Assembly (NCBI GenBank): GCA_964059195.1
Contig: CAXKWD010000004.1
Location: forward strand, 116,453,938 to 116,517,937
DNA from: Ectobius pallidus
Lineage: Eukaryota; Arthropoda; Insecta; Blattodea; Ectobiidae
Reading direction: 5' to 3'
DNA length: 64,000 nt
Positions 30,996 through 44,109 of this stretch are shown piece after piece; the stretch's first letter is position 1; every line of letters starts with the position of its first letter. The notes under the pieces were generated by a model. The model was given only the letters and a program-made list of their open reading frames with translations, was not told where the DNA came from and did not search any database. The translations under genes were made by a program, and so were the position numbers.

Positions 30996-33900
30996 CGATT
31001 TTAATGATAATGTACTATCTCTCTCTCCTTAGCTTGAGTTCACATTTCATCGCTGGAGCCATCGACTGGTTGAGGACTCTTCAGAAATCGGCCGGAAACT
31101 GTTTTTACGTAAAAATTCTGAAACTGTAAATTAAACAGACTACTAAATTAAATAAAGTAGGACCTACTTAATACACTCTTACATATATACATGGATATAT
31201 ACTGTGAATAACAATGCTTTTATGAATACTGAAAGTTTTCTTTTCAATTCATGGTAGTGGAAATGAATGATATTTCTGTAACATCACTGTAAGAGAAGTT
31301 TTTATTACTTCGCTATCTACTTTTCAACTGATTTGTCGACTTTTCCTTTAATGTAGTAGTTCTAAAAGTTTTCCCATTTATGACGGTCGACATCTATGAA
31401 AGTAAGTTACCCAGATATTATGGAACGAACAATATAGTCGAGGGATCTGAAACAAATATTTACAACCATTGCCATGTTTAAAAAAAAAATGGATAAGTAA
31501 CGAAAATGCACTTCCTCTGAACATGGATTCTATTTTACGAATAATAATCCATAAAAGGCGATGTCGGATAACTGTTTACACTTCCTCAAGTTTTGAGTCT
31601 CCGACAAAAATATCGGTGGTTTTATATCCTGTGACATCGTAGGCGATAAACCCACCCTTGAAAGAATAGAAGAATTTAGAATCACTCTAATTAAAGAGGA
31701 TTCGTTATTGGACTGCAATAAACAATCCCTAGCAAATTATAATAATCAGAATCGTTTTGACAGAATTAGGGTAAAATAACGTCAACATTTAGTGTATCAT
31801 AATTATTTCTTATATATAATATTGAAAAAATGTTATACTTGTGTAGTCACATACCTCAAGAATTTTGTAGATAGCTTATGTTAAAAATAGCCAAAAAAGA
31901 CATACGACACTAAAATTAAAAATAGCTTTTTATAGTAGCCTACTCTGTGTTTTGTTTAGTACTGAAATTCAAGGTCATTAAATCTACTTCAACTAATTCA
32001 AAAAGTGTTCCTTGAGTTAACCTTTCCTTGTATTCTAACGAGGTCAAGTGCAATCTTTCGTTCGGTTTTAATCGATTTGTTTGATGGCGGAAAGTGTAAA
32101 TGTATATTTTTCAAGTTCTAAGGACTAAGAAAAAATATTACAAACTGCAGTACGAATAACGCTAAGTATATTGTTACCTGAAATACGAAGAGAGCATTAC
32201 GAGATTGGTTAAAAGGTCTATTAAGTGGTATAAGAAAAAAGTTCAAAATAAATGCAGTGAATGTGTGTAGTTAGCGTATTTTGAAGAAAAAGCAAAACAT
32301 ACATATCATCAACAGTATGCGTAATTTAATTATTCAATGATTGAACTGTGGTTCAACGCCAAGAATAAGCAAGATATTACTAAATACAAGCTTATAATGT
32401 GAGACATATTTGTGTCTTTTCTTAACCTTTAATTTAAACTGTATGCTTTTAATTTTTATGAGCCCATAGGAAAAACCGGGGAAAGCATAACTGTTAACAC
32501 TGTATTTCATTTTTACTGCGGCTTGAACCTCTGCACTGTAAATTCAATGTAATACCAATTCAATAAACAAGACAGTTGCATAAACGTCAAGACAATTGTT
32601 TACCAGCGAATCTTTCCAATTGTCGATAAGGAATTCATTGGCGAGAAATTGTAATAATAATTTATTTAGGAAGAATAATATCGCGAACTCCTGAATTATC
32701 CAATGTCAAGAAATGAAAAATAAACTGAACGTAACAATAGTCCTTGCCAACTGTTTTTACTCAGTAGATATTCTGTGATCATTAGTTCATTGCCTGTATA
32801 TGCAATCATGAGCCTGGAGATGAGAAACAGAATTCTAGTGACGGCTGTGTCAGGTGTCAAATACCCTGGAGGAAAACCGGGCAAGGTTGGTGAAACAATA
32901 TCAGCCAAACTGCATCGTGCTCTGGAACGCAATCCTGAGTGAAGGATCATTATAAAAATTGCGGAGGTCCCTGAAGGAAGACAAGAAACAGCAGGAGCTT
33001 ATAGAACTTGGGCCAAGTGAAACTGCTTCATTTAGGTATTGCTCAATAACTTCATGCGAAGTAGACTTGATTTTCTGCAGATGAACTTACATAATCATAA
33101 TTGAGTGATAAATTAACATTTGAAATTTTTTATAAATATCTTGTCAAATGCAAATGGCGTAAATAACAATTAAAATCGAAGCATAATTTATCATATTTCT
33201 TTGTGATCCTTTTTAAACAGTTACATTCTTAGAGAGTTTTAATACCTTTTCGCCTACCTATTTTGAGGTTTTCTAATGCCCAAAAAGTCCACCCGCTTCT
33301 TGAGGTGCGTTTCAGTGTTAGTGAACATGAAAGAATGGCATTTATGGATTCGGGAGACCCTAGAACGTGTATTTAGCATATGTTAAATGACGGATAATAC
33401 TTCCCCTACCTATTATGTCTGTGGTATGTGTGAAGGAAGTAAATAATTATTTACAGCTCGACAAGGGATATAGAATTAGATGCCTGAAATTGGATGAAGG
33501 TAAGCATTTCTCTTGGTGTCATTCTCTACTCTGGAAGAACATCAGGCGCACTAAGAAAAAGGTACAGCTACTTCCTTGTGGTATTATCCGTACAAAGGAA
33601 GGTAACCGGCTTAGATTTCAATTAAATTATTTACTCTTGAAGTGAATTTATTATCATAACCTTTGTAATTTGTTGCCTCTGTCTTTCAAGAAGACTTCCT
33701 ATCTTTTGAAAACGAGCTGATCAGATAGAGAGAATCCAGCTGAAGATACGTCGCACGTCTTGATGTAAAATACAGATGCCACAATACAGAGCGGGATTCG
33801 TCATCTGAATAAGCATGCGCTTCACCTGCCAAGCGGAATATCTCAATCTCCGTGTTTTGTTTTTCTTACACAGATAAAGGTAACGTCATATGGTACTGTC

Positions 33901-34146
33901 TGTTTTAACAAAATTTATTCTGAACCATCTTCTTGTGAGAAGCACAGTGTTATGAATAAGACAAACCGCTTAATTTTAAATATTAAGATATTATTCAGAC
34001 AAGAATTCGAGATTCTGGACTAGAAAGGAATCATCTCCTGCTTCATATTGCCTATGATTTCTAATAGGATGTAATATATGTAAATATCCTCCTATAAGTG
34101 AATCCTTCTTCAGGAAACTATTCTTTGGCCGCCTATAGTATTTCTT
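30725..34146. other. Host flank right of the viral locus, no gene recognised
   Basis: AT-rich sequence with an (AAT)n run at 30948-30993. A short plus-strand frame from the ATG near 32812 (about 45 aa), a minus frame at 32696-32950 and a plus frame at 33415-33645 show no motif I recognise. Confidence 0.4.
30948..30993. repeat. (AAT)n microsatellite
   Basis: About fifteen uninterrupted units. Confidence 0.95.
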
Positions 34147-34153
34147 ACCGGAT

Positions 34154-35275
34154 ATGCCAGTCGCTATATTATTGAAAATTTATTATGCTACGGCGAGAGC
34201 AACAATGTTGTATGGTTCCGAACTTTGGGGGTGGGAAAAATTAGAGAGTTTAGCTCAAATACAGAATATTTTCCTGAAAAGGATTTTGAGGGCAGATAGA
34301 GGTGCGGCAAATTGCGGGGTGAGAAAAGAGTGGGGAATTACATGCGACACAACATTCTGCAAAATTATGACAATAAAATACTGGTTAAATTTATTGAAGG
34401 CTGAAGATACATCTTTAAAATTTATTTGTTACAATGAACAACTTGAGAATCTAGAAACAACAAACTGGGCGTCCAACATAAAAAGGGGTTTGGAGGGTAT
34501 AGGGATGGGGTGGGTGTGGGTGTGGGAGAAGGGGATTGAGAATAGAAAAAATATTTGGAAGGAGATAAGAGGGAGACTAATTGATATCGAGAGGCAGAAC
34601 ATCGAGGCTGATTGCAATAGTAAAGTGTCATTAGAGTTACAAGCAGAATTAAAGGCTAATTGGGGAAGGGAAGCATATATAGAGAGATTGGGTGCGGAAG
34701 ATAGAGCAGCAATGGCCTGGATTCGCCTGGGAAGATGGAAAACTCAGAGAATTTCGGATGAGAGAGGGGGGAAAATCTTCCCAATGTGCAAGGAAAATGA
34801 AACCTGGGTTCATATCTAGGCGGGATGTGGAGTTACAGAGCGCTGGAGAGTTATGATGCTACCCGACACATTTTTAAACTCGCAAAGAAGTAGGGAGGCA
34901 TGTCTAAATCTATTACTAGATGAGCACAATTGGCACGGGTTATGTAAATTTCTGCAGAAAGTTAGATGTATGAGAGAAAGCCTGGATTTACAGAATTAAG
35001 GAAATCTAAGTATTATTTTTTATTATTATCTTTTTGTTTTTTGTCTTAATAATGTCTATGTGTCTATGACATTTTTACTTGCTTGGGGTGGGGGGTTACT
35101 CGTAGTTATGTAAATAATAGAATATAGTTTTTTCAATTGGGTTTTTATGGGGTAATAATTTAAGTGTATGCAGTGAGCACGTATGGTCGACACCGACCCG
35201 TGCGCTGGTTAATGTAAATAATGTGGTTTATATGTGAGAATATTTTTGTGAGAAATAAATACACACTACTACTAC
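34154..35275 (+). pseudogene. LINE 3' remnant with RT thumb and zinc-like tail
   Basis: The frame 34154-34819 (221 aa) has ATMLYGSELWGW, the LYG..W motif after the RT palm of insect LINEs, then LAQIQNIFLKRIL. It ends near FPMCKENETWVH, a C...H zinc-like tail. No RT catalytic motif is present, so the element is 5'-truncated. A 3' region continues to GAAATAAATACACACTACTACTACTAC at about 35250-35275, a simple-repeat tail typical of LINE insertions. Confidence 0.7.
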
Positions 35276-36165
35276 TACCCTATATTTGAATGCATATTAA
35301 TGATAATTGCATAAGTAACATATTACGTTTCCGATATAAATACATAACTTAGTAAACGTTTTAAGTATTATCTCACATAATTTTTTAACCTAAACGATTA
35401 TTAGTATTCTGCCAAAAGGCAGATTCAAACCTGGAACAAAGGCTCTTTTACGCAAGGATGATACCGCAGATATTTGCCTTGTCTCAGTCCTGAATCCAGA
35501 AAGGGAATTTTCCCCTACTGAAAAATACCCGATGGAAGCTAGCAACTCCCCCACGGCGGAAATCTACCTTAAATATCAGCATATAGGTGTCTCAATGAAC
35601 GTTCTGATACAGAATAAGAGACCGTGTTGCAGGGAGTGCATATTCATATTTTCAGCTTCATTTGCCATGCAAGATGTAAGCCAGATTTTGCAGAAACTCG
35701 AACTCCCTTTTTAATTTTAATGAAAAAATCAAATAAAAGTGTTTAGCTATTAGTGTAGGCGCCTTGTGTACAAAATTTAAAGAAAACCGGTAGATAAAAT
35801 TGCGAAAAAAGAAAAAAGAAATTTTCTTCATGTAAATTGATAGTAAACGTAAGAAAATGCCGTCGCTGATTTTTGTGACACTGGTACAAGAAGTAAAAGT
35901 CTAATATCACTCCAGAAACCATAAGTATCAGTAACTTACTGTTATAAAATCGTCCTCCTGTAAATGAAACCGATAAAGCCCCCAGCAAGACTCGCCAAAT
36001 TTTTCTTGGTCGACTGTGCCTTTATTTTAAACTTATATTTTACCTCATATTGATGACAATTACAAAAGCAATATAGTATTACTCGGATACGATATATTTA
36101 TAATTGGTAAAAATGCAAATTGTGCTTAAACATGTTAACAATATGAAATGTAGTCCTATTAGAAT
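35276..36165. other. No feature recognised
   Basis: AT-rich. Small frames at 35532-35714 (plus) and 35743-35988 (minus) are not recognisable. Confidence 0.4.
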
Positions 36166-37734
36166 TTGCAACCTTGTACCCTCTGCAAAGCAATATCTTA
36201 TATAAATATCGTGTTAAAATATCTGTAGGATCAGGGGGCGTATTATATGTGATAGCGGACTGTAAAAGTCCCTAATACCTACACGAGATTGTAAATTTAA
36301 TTGTGCTTAACACTTTCCGTGCCAACCACAATTAATAAGATCTCTGGCGGAGGACCACCTCCATAATGGAGGAAATGAAATGAATAAGCTTTATAGCATA
36401 CATCACTCAATGAAACCTTGAATATAAGACATAACATTTAATCATAAGCTAAGCACACGAACAAATACACTTTCACTTGGTTGACAAAGTTGAAAACGAA
36501 GATAGTAGGTCTTCAGCTAACAGTCTTCTTGATGTAGCATTTATATATCCATACAATGGTTGACAATCTTCAGGTATGTAGAGTTTATGTTTGATGTAAT
36601 ATGTGAGTCATCTTAACGCATGAGATTGAATGAAAGTTTGTAAATAATGGAGTTGAAGATTCAGTCTTGAAATCACATAAAATCACATTTGTGAATAAAT
36701 ATATATATGTGTCCGTGAAGTGTGACACTTGTAGAAGTAGATTTCAATATGAGAAACTGAATATTAAGTCTGATGTATAAGCTATTTAACGATAGCTAAA
36801 TCTCAACAATAAGATCGATGTTTAATGCGTAGATGAATGGAGAATTGAAGCCACTTCTAGTAATACTATTGATAACTTACTTGAAGTGAAGTATATGTCC
36901 TCGTATAAATTGAAATTAGCAGAATCTTTACCTGCTGTAAGGATGAGCATATATGTCGTGATGTCCCAGCTATTTAGCAATTAGCAAAACACCACAAGAA
37001 CGCCATTTTGCCAGGCATAAGTTGAATGAAAGACAAGCACATTTCTTGATGCACTAGAAGTATTGCTTACTTGAAGCATATGATGAAGAAATGTAGAATC
37101 TGTAGGATATGTTATCCTTACAAATAGAATGAATGAAAGTTGATGTTCAAATTATATCTCAATAATCTGAAGCACCAGAGAAACACATCAATCCTTTCAT
37201 GTATAAGTAAAATGGAATTGTTGAAGTGAAGAAGAAGGAAGTCAAGTCAATGAGCAATATGAAACGCATATAAACTGCTCAAGAAGTGTATCCTGAAGAC
37301 TGGATACAAAAAATAACAATCAAATATGAATAATAAAGACAATGAATAGGAATAATAGCTTACAAGCTAGAAAATGAATGTTATTTAAATAGTAATATGA
37401 ATCAAGTTGACTACAGAAACAGGAACTGACAAAAGAAAGATATCCAAAGCCAACATGATAAGCTAAATCTAATGTTGAAAGTAAATGAACATAGGATGTA
37501 ATGCAATAACTAAAAATGTAAACTTAACAATAAAAACTAGAGAAAAAATAATAAATAGAATATACTGCTGTTAAGTTGGCAGCAAAAAATAATTAACTTG
37601 TACATAGCTTAAATCTATGATTGAACAATATCTTACATACATGTAATATTCCATTGCTATACATTGTATAATTAAAATTGTAATTAAAAATTGTGTACAT
37701 AAAATACACTCTCATATGGACATGCAATTATGAA

Positions 37735-37850
37735 CCACAGATTATTGTCTCTGTTGGACGTTAGATGATAATATTATAGCAGAAAAATTCCTCCGTCACT
37801 GGGATTTGAACCCAATCTGTGGTTCATGAATACATATAACTTATGTCCAT
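37735..37850 (-). mobile_element. tRNA-like SINE fragment, minus strand
   Basis: The minus strand has box B-like GGGTTCAAATCCCAGTGACG followed by GAGGAATTTTTCT. It shares both with the plus-strand copy at 38008-38110. A larger inverted repeat (ATGAACCACAGATT near 37731 against AATCTGTGGTTCAT near 37814) surrounds it. Confidence 0.65.
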
Positions 37851-38007
37851 CTTGAATGTTAACTGTACAATAACAATGGAAGCCCGGTCACAAAAATCAC
37901 TAATTAGTATGCCTCACAGTACTGCATAGCTATGACATAGAACATAGGTAGAACATAAAGGGCAATCAGTCATAGGAGAGAGATTCCATCTGGCGCTGTG
38001 AAGTGAA

Positions 38008-38110
38008 CTCTGGCTTAGCTCAGTTGGTAGAGCAGTGGCACGGATAGCCAAAGGTCCTGGGTTCAAATCCCAGTCTCAAAGGAATTTTTCTCCTATAATT
38101 CACTCTCTTT
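38008..38110 (+). mobile_element. tRNA-like SINE head
   Basis: GGCTTAGCTCAGTTGGTAGAGC (box A region, D arm) and GGTCCTGGGTTCAAATCCCA (T arm, box B) are excellent tRNA-like arms. The acceptor ends do not pair, position 33 is C instead of T, and the sequence continues into the same GGAATTTTTCT body as the neighbouring copy. It is therefore a SINE rather than a functional tRNA. Confidence 0.7.
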
Positions 38111-38467
38111 GTTTTTAAGTGCAAGTGTGCAAGAGTTTCAAAGAGCTGAGAATGGCATAGCCTATGCCGAAATGCATCTCCAGAAAGAATTAGGCCTACC
38201 AATGAAGAAGGACGTCACATTCTTTTAATTTACAAGATCTTTAATTGTACTAATATGTTTCTTTTACGTCATAACTTATCTTACTTTTATTGTGTGAAGT
38301 ACACGATTTGTTTAATACTGACTACACATAATGTATAATAATATAATGTAACATGACGTGTTTAACATCTTATTTATAGGAGGTACTACTTTGTAGAGGG
38401 TGTAAGGTTGCAAATTTCAATACATTAAACATTACTACCCTCTACAGAAATCAAGTTTATAAATAAT

Positions 38468-39742
38468 GTTAACAATATGATTGCACCCTTCCTTCTTGGC
38501 TACAGTTGAGTTCAACTTGTTTAACTGCATTTCCAGAGCCTGCGAACGTGGACGCGAAGGATAGGATTTTCTGTTATTCCTTTTTGCAAGTACCCGGTGT
38601 TGTATAATTTCCATAAATTTCCGTGAATATCAGGTCGTAAGGAATAACAGACATTAGGCTCCGTTATCGCTGTTGTGTATTAAACAAAGCAGCGATTCAC
38701 CAAAGACCAGTTCTCATCTTTTTAATTAAATTTTATCACATGAACAAACCACGATATGTACCCCGAATGAGCAAAGCTCGTACTCGGGACAGTTAAGTAA
38801 GAATGTAACAACGAATTATATATTATTTTTATAATTCCATTAATTTGCCAAAATAGTTGTTAATTACCGTAGTTAATTTTTATGAATTTAGTTTGAGATC
38901 AGGTCTTAGGTCCTATAGAAGTTTTAATTACTTTTTACTTAATAATCTACATTAATGATTTTCATATCAAAACATACATTAACGTAGTCAGCATTTCCCT
39001 TCTTCTGCTGTCTTCTGGAGAAAATCTACGCCTGCCTCCTTCAATTTAAATGTGATTTTTGGACCTAACATTATCTTGAATTACGTTTTACTTTTGACAC
39101 TAAAATTAACATTTTAATCATGATTAGTTCACGCTTACGTAGAAAACACTTTCCTTCTTACGTCCGGTATAATGTTCGCATTCTTCCGTCCTATTGTAGA
39201 TCCCACAGCATCTGATGGTCGTCATTCCCATTTTTCGTTGTGAAGAAGGTCCAGGTAATTTTTCAGTTTCCTGCGGAAATAAGTCGACTTTAAATATTGC
39301 TTACACTCTAATGTTAAAGAGGAGACATTAATTCTGTGGAAAGTTATACGAAATGATATGATTACTTTTCAGATTGTGAAAATCAAGTCAACTAATAAAA
39401 GTAAATAGACTGCATTTAAAACTTTTGATTTACCAAGTCTATGTGACATAATTATTCACGTACAGTGCATTAGTATGCAATACCTTTCCTTGATGGTGTT
39501 TAAGTCTATGATCACCCCCTGAAGATTCCTTACATTCTTTATTTTGAAATATCTCACTCCATATTTAGATTTTTATATGTAATGTATTTAATTCATAATA
39601 TTTTTTTTTGGCGTATGAAATATAATTTCGTTTTATTTTTATTCGCAAAGACGCATTATGTTTCCCTGGAAACTGTTGTGAAAATACAACGGATTGTTGA
39701 GCCCCGCAAAACAGTAGGTTTTGCAGGACTATTCTCTACATA
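38468..39742 (+). repeat. Unidentified dispersed repeat, copy 2
   Basis: Same orientation as copy 1 at 9603-10832, with small indels such as an extra block near 38840-38880. No ORF or terminal repeat is seen. It lies directly outside the right TIR of the 36.2-38.4 kb element. Confidence 0.8.
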
Positions 39743-41824
39743 AAGCTTTACTCACAGAATTTACTCTCATTCTCCCATAACTGGAACACATAATATTTTT
39801 ATTTTTATCTGTTTATTCTCCGTAGTAGGGACATTGGGCCCTGGAGTTTTAAAAATCCATCTTTCTTACTAAAATTTCTCTTTTTAACTCTCTACATTTC
39901 ACTGGTTATAAGTAATAATTAATAAGAACGCTGTATACCATTTGAAAATATCTGACAATGATCATGAATTGTAATATTTAGCTATATTATGTATGATGTG
40001 AGGCAATGGGACTTCATAATATATTTGAAACTGATTTTCCGCAGCGTCATTTAATGGAAGCACGGAATGTCTTTTTTCGCCGCGACACCTTAGGCACACT
40101 ATCTCAAAGCAGTGGTAGTAGGCTGTGGACATGAGGGGCGTAAAAAGTACAACAGATAAAGGACAAGGTAAACAGAAAAACTAGTCAAAATTCTTTCAGA
40201 CAATTGGTCATTAAACGGCTAAAATTATATTTAAAACAAATAGTTATTTATTAAAACGAAAAAAATTATTTTATTTCTTTCTATGACTCACATAATGTGA
40301 TTATGTCATTGTCGTTGAAGATCTGGTAACATAATAGTACGTCTTCAATGTATACAGAGAAAAAACAACGTAGGCCTACTCAAAATAAAGAAACATTTTT
40401 TTCTTCTTTCCTTTATAAATAGAGCCCACTTGATTTAAATCTGATCCCGGTTCCATATAGGCGTTTCCACTTTGGGGTTGAATTAGGCGGTCTTTAACGT
40501 CAATTTTATCTTAATTTCCCACAATTAGTTTACCGTGGCGCAGTTGGTTGAGTCACAGTGCTACAAACATAAGGTCGTAGGTTCCTCCCCCCGAAATTTG
40601 AAAAAAAAAACAGTAAAAATAATACGATGTAAATGCGAATCGGTACAACAAATTTTACATACCTATTTATTTCTGTGTTCTTTAGTAAATAAATTGTTTA
40701 TTTCTCATGAATTGAAAAGAGAGCATAATGGATTCTAGAATACAGAAAATATTAGTCCTTAGTCAACTTGTTCACAGTTCGAATTTCTACAATCAGTTGC
40801 TCTTAGATCCATTCTAACATTATCAACTAATTTTCATCTCGGATCTGCTGATTGTCATTTTCCTTCTGGTCTTCCCATTAAAATTAGATAAATGCCCCTC
40901 TTCACTCCCATTCGAGCATCATATAGCCTACAGTTCGTATTAACCACCTGCATTTAACTGATCTTACGTTATTTGGAGAGCGATACAGACTGTACATTTT
41001 ATTGTTGTGTACGGCTTTCTGTATTCCCCTGACATCCCATTCTTTTTGGCCCAAATATTTTTCTTAAAACATTGTTTTCAAATCCTTTCAACTTGTGCAC
41101 CTCTTGTAATGGTGATTGGACATGTTTCACATTCAAACAAAACTACTAGTAACATTACAGTTATGTAAACTCTTATACATATAAAATAACTTTTTTTTTA
41201 GTTTTAGTTTTCTTTCTATCTCCTCAAATCCCTCCCCAAAAGAAAATTCTACGTCCGCCACTGGTAGGTTCCATCACCGATGAGGTTATGGGATTCTGAA
41301 ATTAGTCAAATTCTTCTGGTGGCACTACGACCCCGGGGTCGAGTCATTTCTCAGTAGGAATAGTTAAAATAATATAACGCTTCTAAAATAATGTAGAAAA
41401 AATTAACTATATTAAGACAAAAAAAACTGAGCTTAAGCCGAAATCTATCTTTGGCTCATTGACATCATATCCTTGCACCTTACCGTGCAGAGAGCACTAC
41501 AGTTTCTTGCTTGAGCTAAGTCTCCGAAGACTTTTGATATGGCCAGCAAGATATTTTATTAATTGAAAATCTTTGAAAAGAAATGTAAATGTTGTGCATC
41601 GTATAATAGAAACGGTTTATTTTATAACACGCATCAATTTCAGTGGCAGTGGTTCTCGCACAGCACGTTGGAACCGTTCCGGATCTTCATTGCAAGGACT
41701 GAACTAAATTTGTAATGGTCCAGGCTCCATATAGTCTCATATAGACCAAATCTCCTTGCGCAATCTTTTTAGGTCAACCTTAAGCGAACTCTTTTATAGC
41801 GGCTTTAGGGAAGCTGATAAAGAG
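39743..41824. other. No gene; SINE fragments only
   Basis: 40531-40585 has a tRNA-like head (GTGGCGCAGTTGGTTGAGTC, then GGTCGTAGGTTCC). 41268-41370 matches the body of the SINE at 2431-2731 (GATGAGGT...TCTGGTGGCACTACGACCC). The rest is AT-rich with nothing recognised. Confidence 0.55.
41268..41370 (+). mobile_element. Truncated copy of the 2.4-kb SINE family
   Basis: From the box B region through TTCTTCTGGTGGCACTACGA and GGGGTCGA it aligns with 2498-2580. The head and tail are missing. Confidence 0.7.
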
Positions 41825-42008
41825 CACTACAGCAGGGGTGCTCAAACGGTCGATCGCGATCGACAAGTCGATCGCGAGTGCTTTTTGAGTAGATCTCGAG
41901 AAGAAAAAAAATTTTAATAAGTAGGTAGGTAACTAATAAAATAACACTGCTTGCGGCAAAAGGTGGCTTTATCAAAGGAACGCGCGGCACTTGTCAAAGA
42001 AAAGCCGC

Positions 42009-42050
42009 GTTGTTTCTAGACTAGACAGTGGAGTCTAGTCTAGAAACAAC
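42009..42050. repeat. Perfect 18-bp hairpin inside the hAT 5' region
   Basis: GTTGTTTCTAGACTAGAC is followed by a 6-base loop (AGTGGA) and its exact complement. It lies between the left TIR and the transposase ATG, in the promoter/leader region. Confidence 0.85.
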
Positions 42051-42218
42051 GAGAGACAGTACAGTCTAGTTTCGGGCGGCGCGTTTGACGGGAACATTCG
42101 AGACTTTCGTTCACGCCGATATAAATGTTGCGCCTGCAGGAATTGGAGTCATTCTGAATTGTAACTTGATGGCGATACTACGTCGATAAGTACAAAGTTT
42201 ATTATTAAATAGTGGAAA

Positions 42219-44060
42219 ATGAGTGCAGTGAAGAAATCTAAAACGTATCATTTTAATAAGGATTGGGAGGAAGAATTTTTCTTTTGTATGGTGAAGGATA
42301 AGTGCATTTGTGTTATTTGTCGTGCGTCAGTTGCAATACCTAAGCGTGGTAACTTAGAGAGGCATCATAAAACGGTTCATAAAAACTATGAAAAGGATTT
42401 TCCGCCACAGAGTGAATTAAGAAAACTAAAGGTACGTGATTTGATATCTTGTTTGAAAAAAGAACAATCCATGTTCACAAGACCAGTCAAACAATCAAAA
42501 GCTGCTACGATCGCGTCATTTAAAATATCTCATATATTGGCGAAACACAAGAAACCATTCGAAGATGGATCGGTGGTGAAGGAAGCATTTATTGAAGCGG
42601 GTGAGACTTTATTTGGAGATTTTAAAAATAAAACAGAAATCATGTCTGCTATTAGAGAACTTCAGTTATCTCGTCCGACTGTCACAAGGCGTATTGAAGT
42701 CATGAGCCAGGACATCGCAGATAAACTAAAACATGATATCATGGAATGTACATACTTTTCTTTACAGTTCGACGAATCCACCGATATGACAGACACTGCC
42801 CAGCTGTGTATTTTTATTCGGATGGTATTCAATGACATGTTGGCTAAGGAAGAATTTTTGACAATCATACCTCTGAAGGGGAAGACCCGTGGCGAAGATA
42901 TATTTGACGTTTTCTTCAATTTTGTAAAAAACTACGAGCTACCAATATATAAATTAGTGTGCATTACAACCGATGGAGCACCAGCAATGACTGGAAACAA
43001 AAACGGTTTTGTGGCATTGTGTCGAGCTAATGAAGAATTCCCTTCATTTTTTTCATTCCATTGCATTATACATCAACAAGTTTTGTGTTCAAAAGTTTTA
43101 AACACGGAGGAAATTATGGGCATTGCGACAAAAATTGTGAATTCCATCCGTGCACGTAGCTTGCAACGGCGGCTCTTTCAGTTGCAGTTGGAAGATAGGG
43201 AGTCAGCTGAACACACTGATTTAGTTCTTCACACGGACGTCAGGTGGTTGAGTCGCGGAAAATTCCTAGAAAGGTTTCAAGAATTATTGCCCGAAATAAC
43301 AGCTTTTCTAGACGAAAGAGGTGATGACACTCAGATTTTGAAAAACGAAAAATGGCTAAATGATTTGGCATTTTTGACTGACATCACAATGCACTTAAAC
43401 ACCGTTAACTTGGAGCTTCAAGGTAAAGGAAAAACTATTATTGAGATGATTAGCGCAGTAAACGCATTCAAAAGTAAATTGCAACTTATGATAGATCAAC
43501 TGAAAAGAAAGGATCTGAAACATTTTCCGTCTTTGAAAGCAAGGATTCCTCAGTTGAATTATGATACGTATGAGGCTGAATTATCAAATATTTTGGGACA
43601 ATTCGAAATGCGTTTTCATGATTGCAGTAAATTGGAAAATATAGCATCATTTATGAGTTATCCTTTTTCATGTAAAAACATTGAGGAATTAGCTACTGAA
43701 ATAGCCAGTCAGTTTAATATGAACTCATGTTCTGTTGAAAATGAGCTGGTGCAGATTATATCAGATATACATCTCAAAGCTACAGCATCTGATACAAATT
43801 TCTGGTGTTTTATATCTGAAGATAAATATCCGAATGTAAGGCAAATCGCCCTTCAACTGACGGCATTTTTTGGGTCAACTTACTTGTGCGAGTCTGCATT
43901 TTCTGAAATGAAGATAATTAAGTCAAAATATCGCAATCGACTAACTGACGATCATATGTCATCATGCTTGCGATTAGCACTCAGTGGTTACGTACCATCT
44001 TATGAAAAGTATGCTGAGGACATGCAGTGCCACGCTTCAACATCCAAAGCCACTCCTTAG
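42219..44060 (+). CDS. hAT transposase, ZBED5/GTF2IRD2-like (613 aa)
   Basis: It would cut and paste its own element. The N-terminus has a BED-type zinc finger (C31..C34, H49/H50...H54). The RNase H-like core has FDESTD (Asp185) and TTDGAPAMTG (Asp252). The C282..H285 pair and RW at 342-343 in HTDVRWLSRG are hAT hallmarks. The catalytic Glu is E558 in LCESAFS, within the C-terminal dimerisation region ending near residue 595. The length is usual for this family, whose relatives in vertebrates are the domesticated ZBED5 and GTF2IRD2. The ATG at 42219 is the first in frame and is followed immediately by a plausible N-terminus. A poly(A) signal lies at 44104-44109. No stop, frameshift or missing catalytic residue is seen. 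Confidence 0.92.
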   Translation: MSAVKKSKTYHFNKDWEEEFFFCMVKDKCICVICRASVAIPKRGNLERHHKTVHKNYEKDFPPQSELRKLKVRDLISCLKKEQSMFTRPVKQSKAATIASFKISHILAKHKKPFEDGSVVKEAFIEAGETLFGDFKNKTEIMSAIRELQLSRPTVTRRIEVMSQDIADKLKHDIMECTYFSLQFDESTDMTDTAQLCIFIRMVFNDMLAKEEFLTIIPLKGKTRGEDIFDVFFNFVKNYELPIYKLVCITTDGAPAMTGNKNGFVALCRANEEFPSFFSFHCIIHQQVLCSKVLNTEEIMGIATKIVNSIRARSLQRRLFQLQLEDRESAEHTDLVLHTDVRWLSRGKFLERFQELLPEITAFLDERGDDTQILKNEKWLNDLAFLTDITMHLNTVNLELQGKGKTIIEMISAVNAFKSKLQLMIDQLKRKDLKHFPSLKARIPQLNYDTYEAELSNILGQFEMRFHDCSKLENIASFMSYPFSCKNIEELATEIASQFNMNSCSVENELVQIISDIHLKATASDTNFWCFISEDKYPNVRQIALQLTAFFGSTYLCESAFSEMKIIKSKYRNRLTDDHMSSCLRLALSGYVPSYEKYAEDMQCHASTSKATP

Positions 44061-44103
44061 TTAAGTTTAACACCATATGTAACTCTTTTGTTTTGTAACA
44101 ACC

Positions 44104-44109
44104 AATAAA
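44104..44109 (+). terminator. Poly(A) signal of the hAT transposase
   Basis: AATAAA 44 bp after the stop codon, within the element. Confidence 0.7.

Larger units (their letters stand above)
36166..38416. mobile_element. Unclassified 2.25-kb element with ~50-60-bp TIRs, no ORF
   Basis: The left end AATTTGCAACCTTGTACCCT (then CTGCAAAG) is mirrored at the right by the complement of AATTTGCAACCTTACACCCT (then CTACAAAG). Similarity continues inward for about another 30 bp (TATAAATA...TGTTAAA). The interior is A-rich with recurring GAATGAAAG/TGAAGTGAAG words. It also holds two inverted SINE-like copies near its right end. There is no coding potential. Superfamily is unknown. Confidence 0.55.

Noticed and set aside
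38008..38090. Functional tRNA gene
   Set aside because: D and T arms are good, but the acceptor stem does not pair, position 33 is C and the sequence continues into a SINE body shared with a nearby copy.
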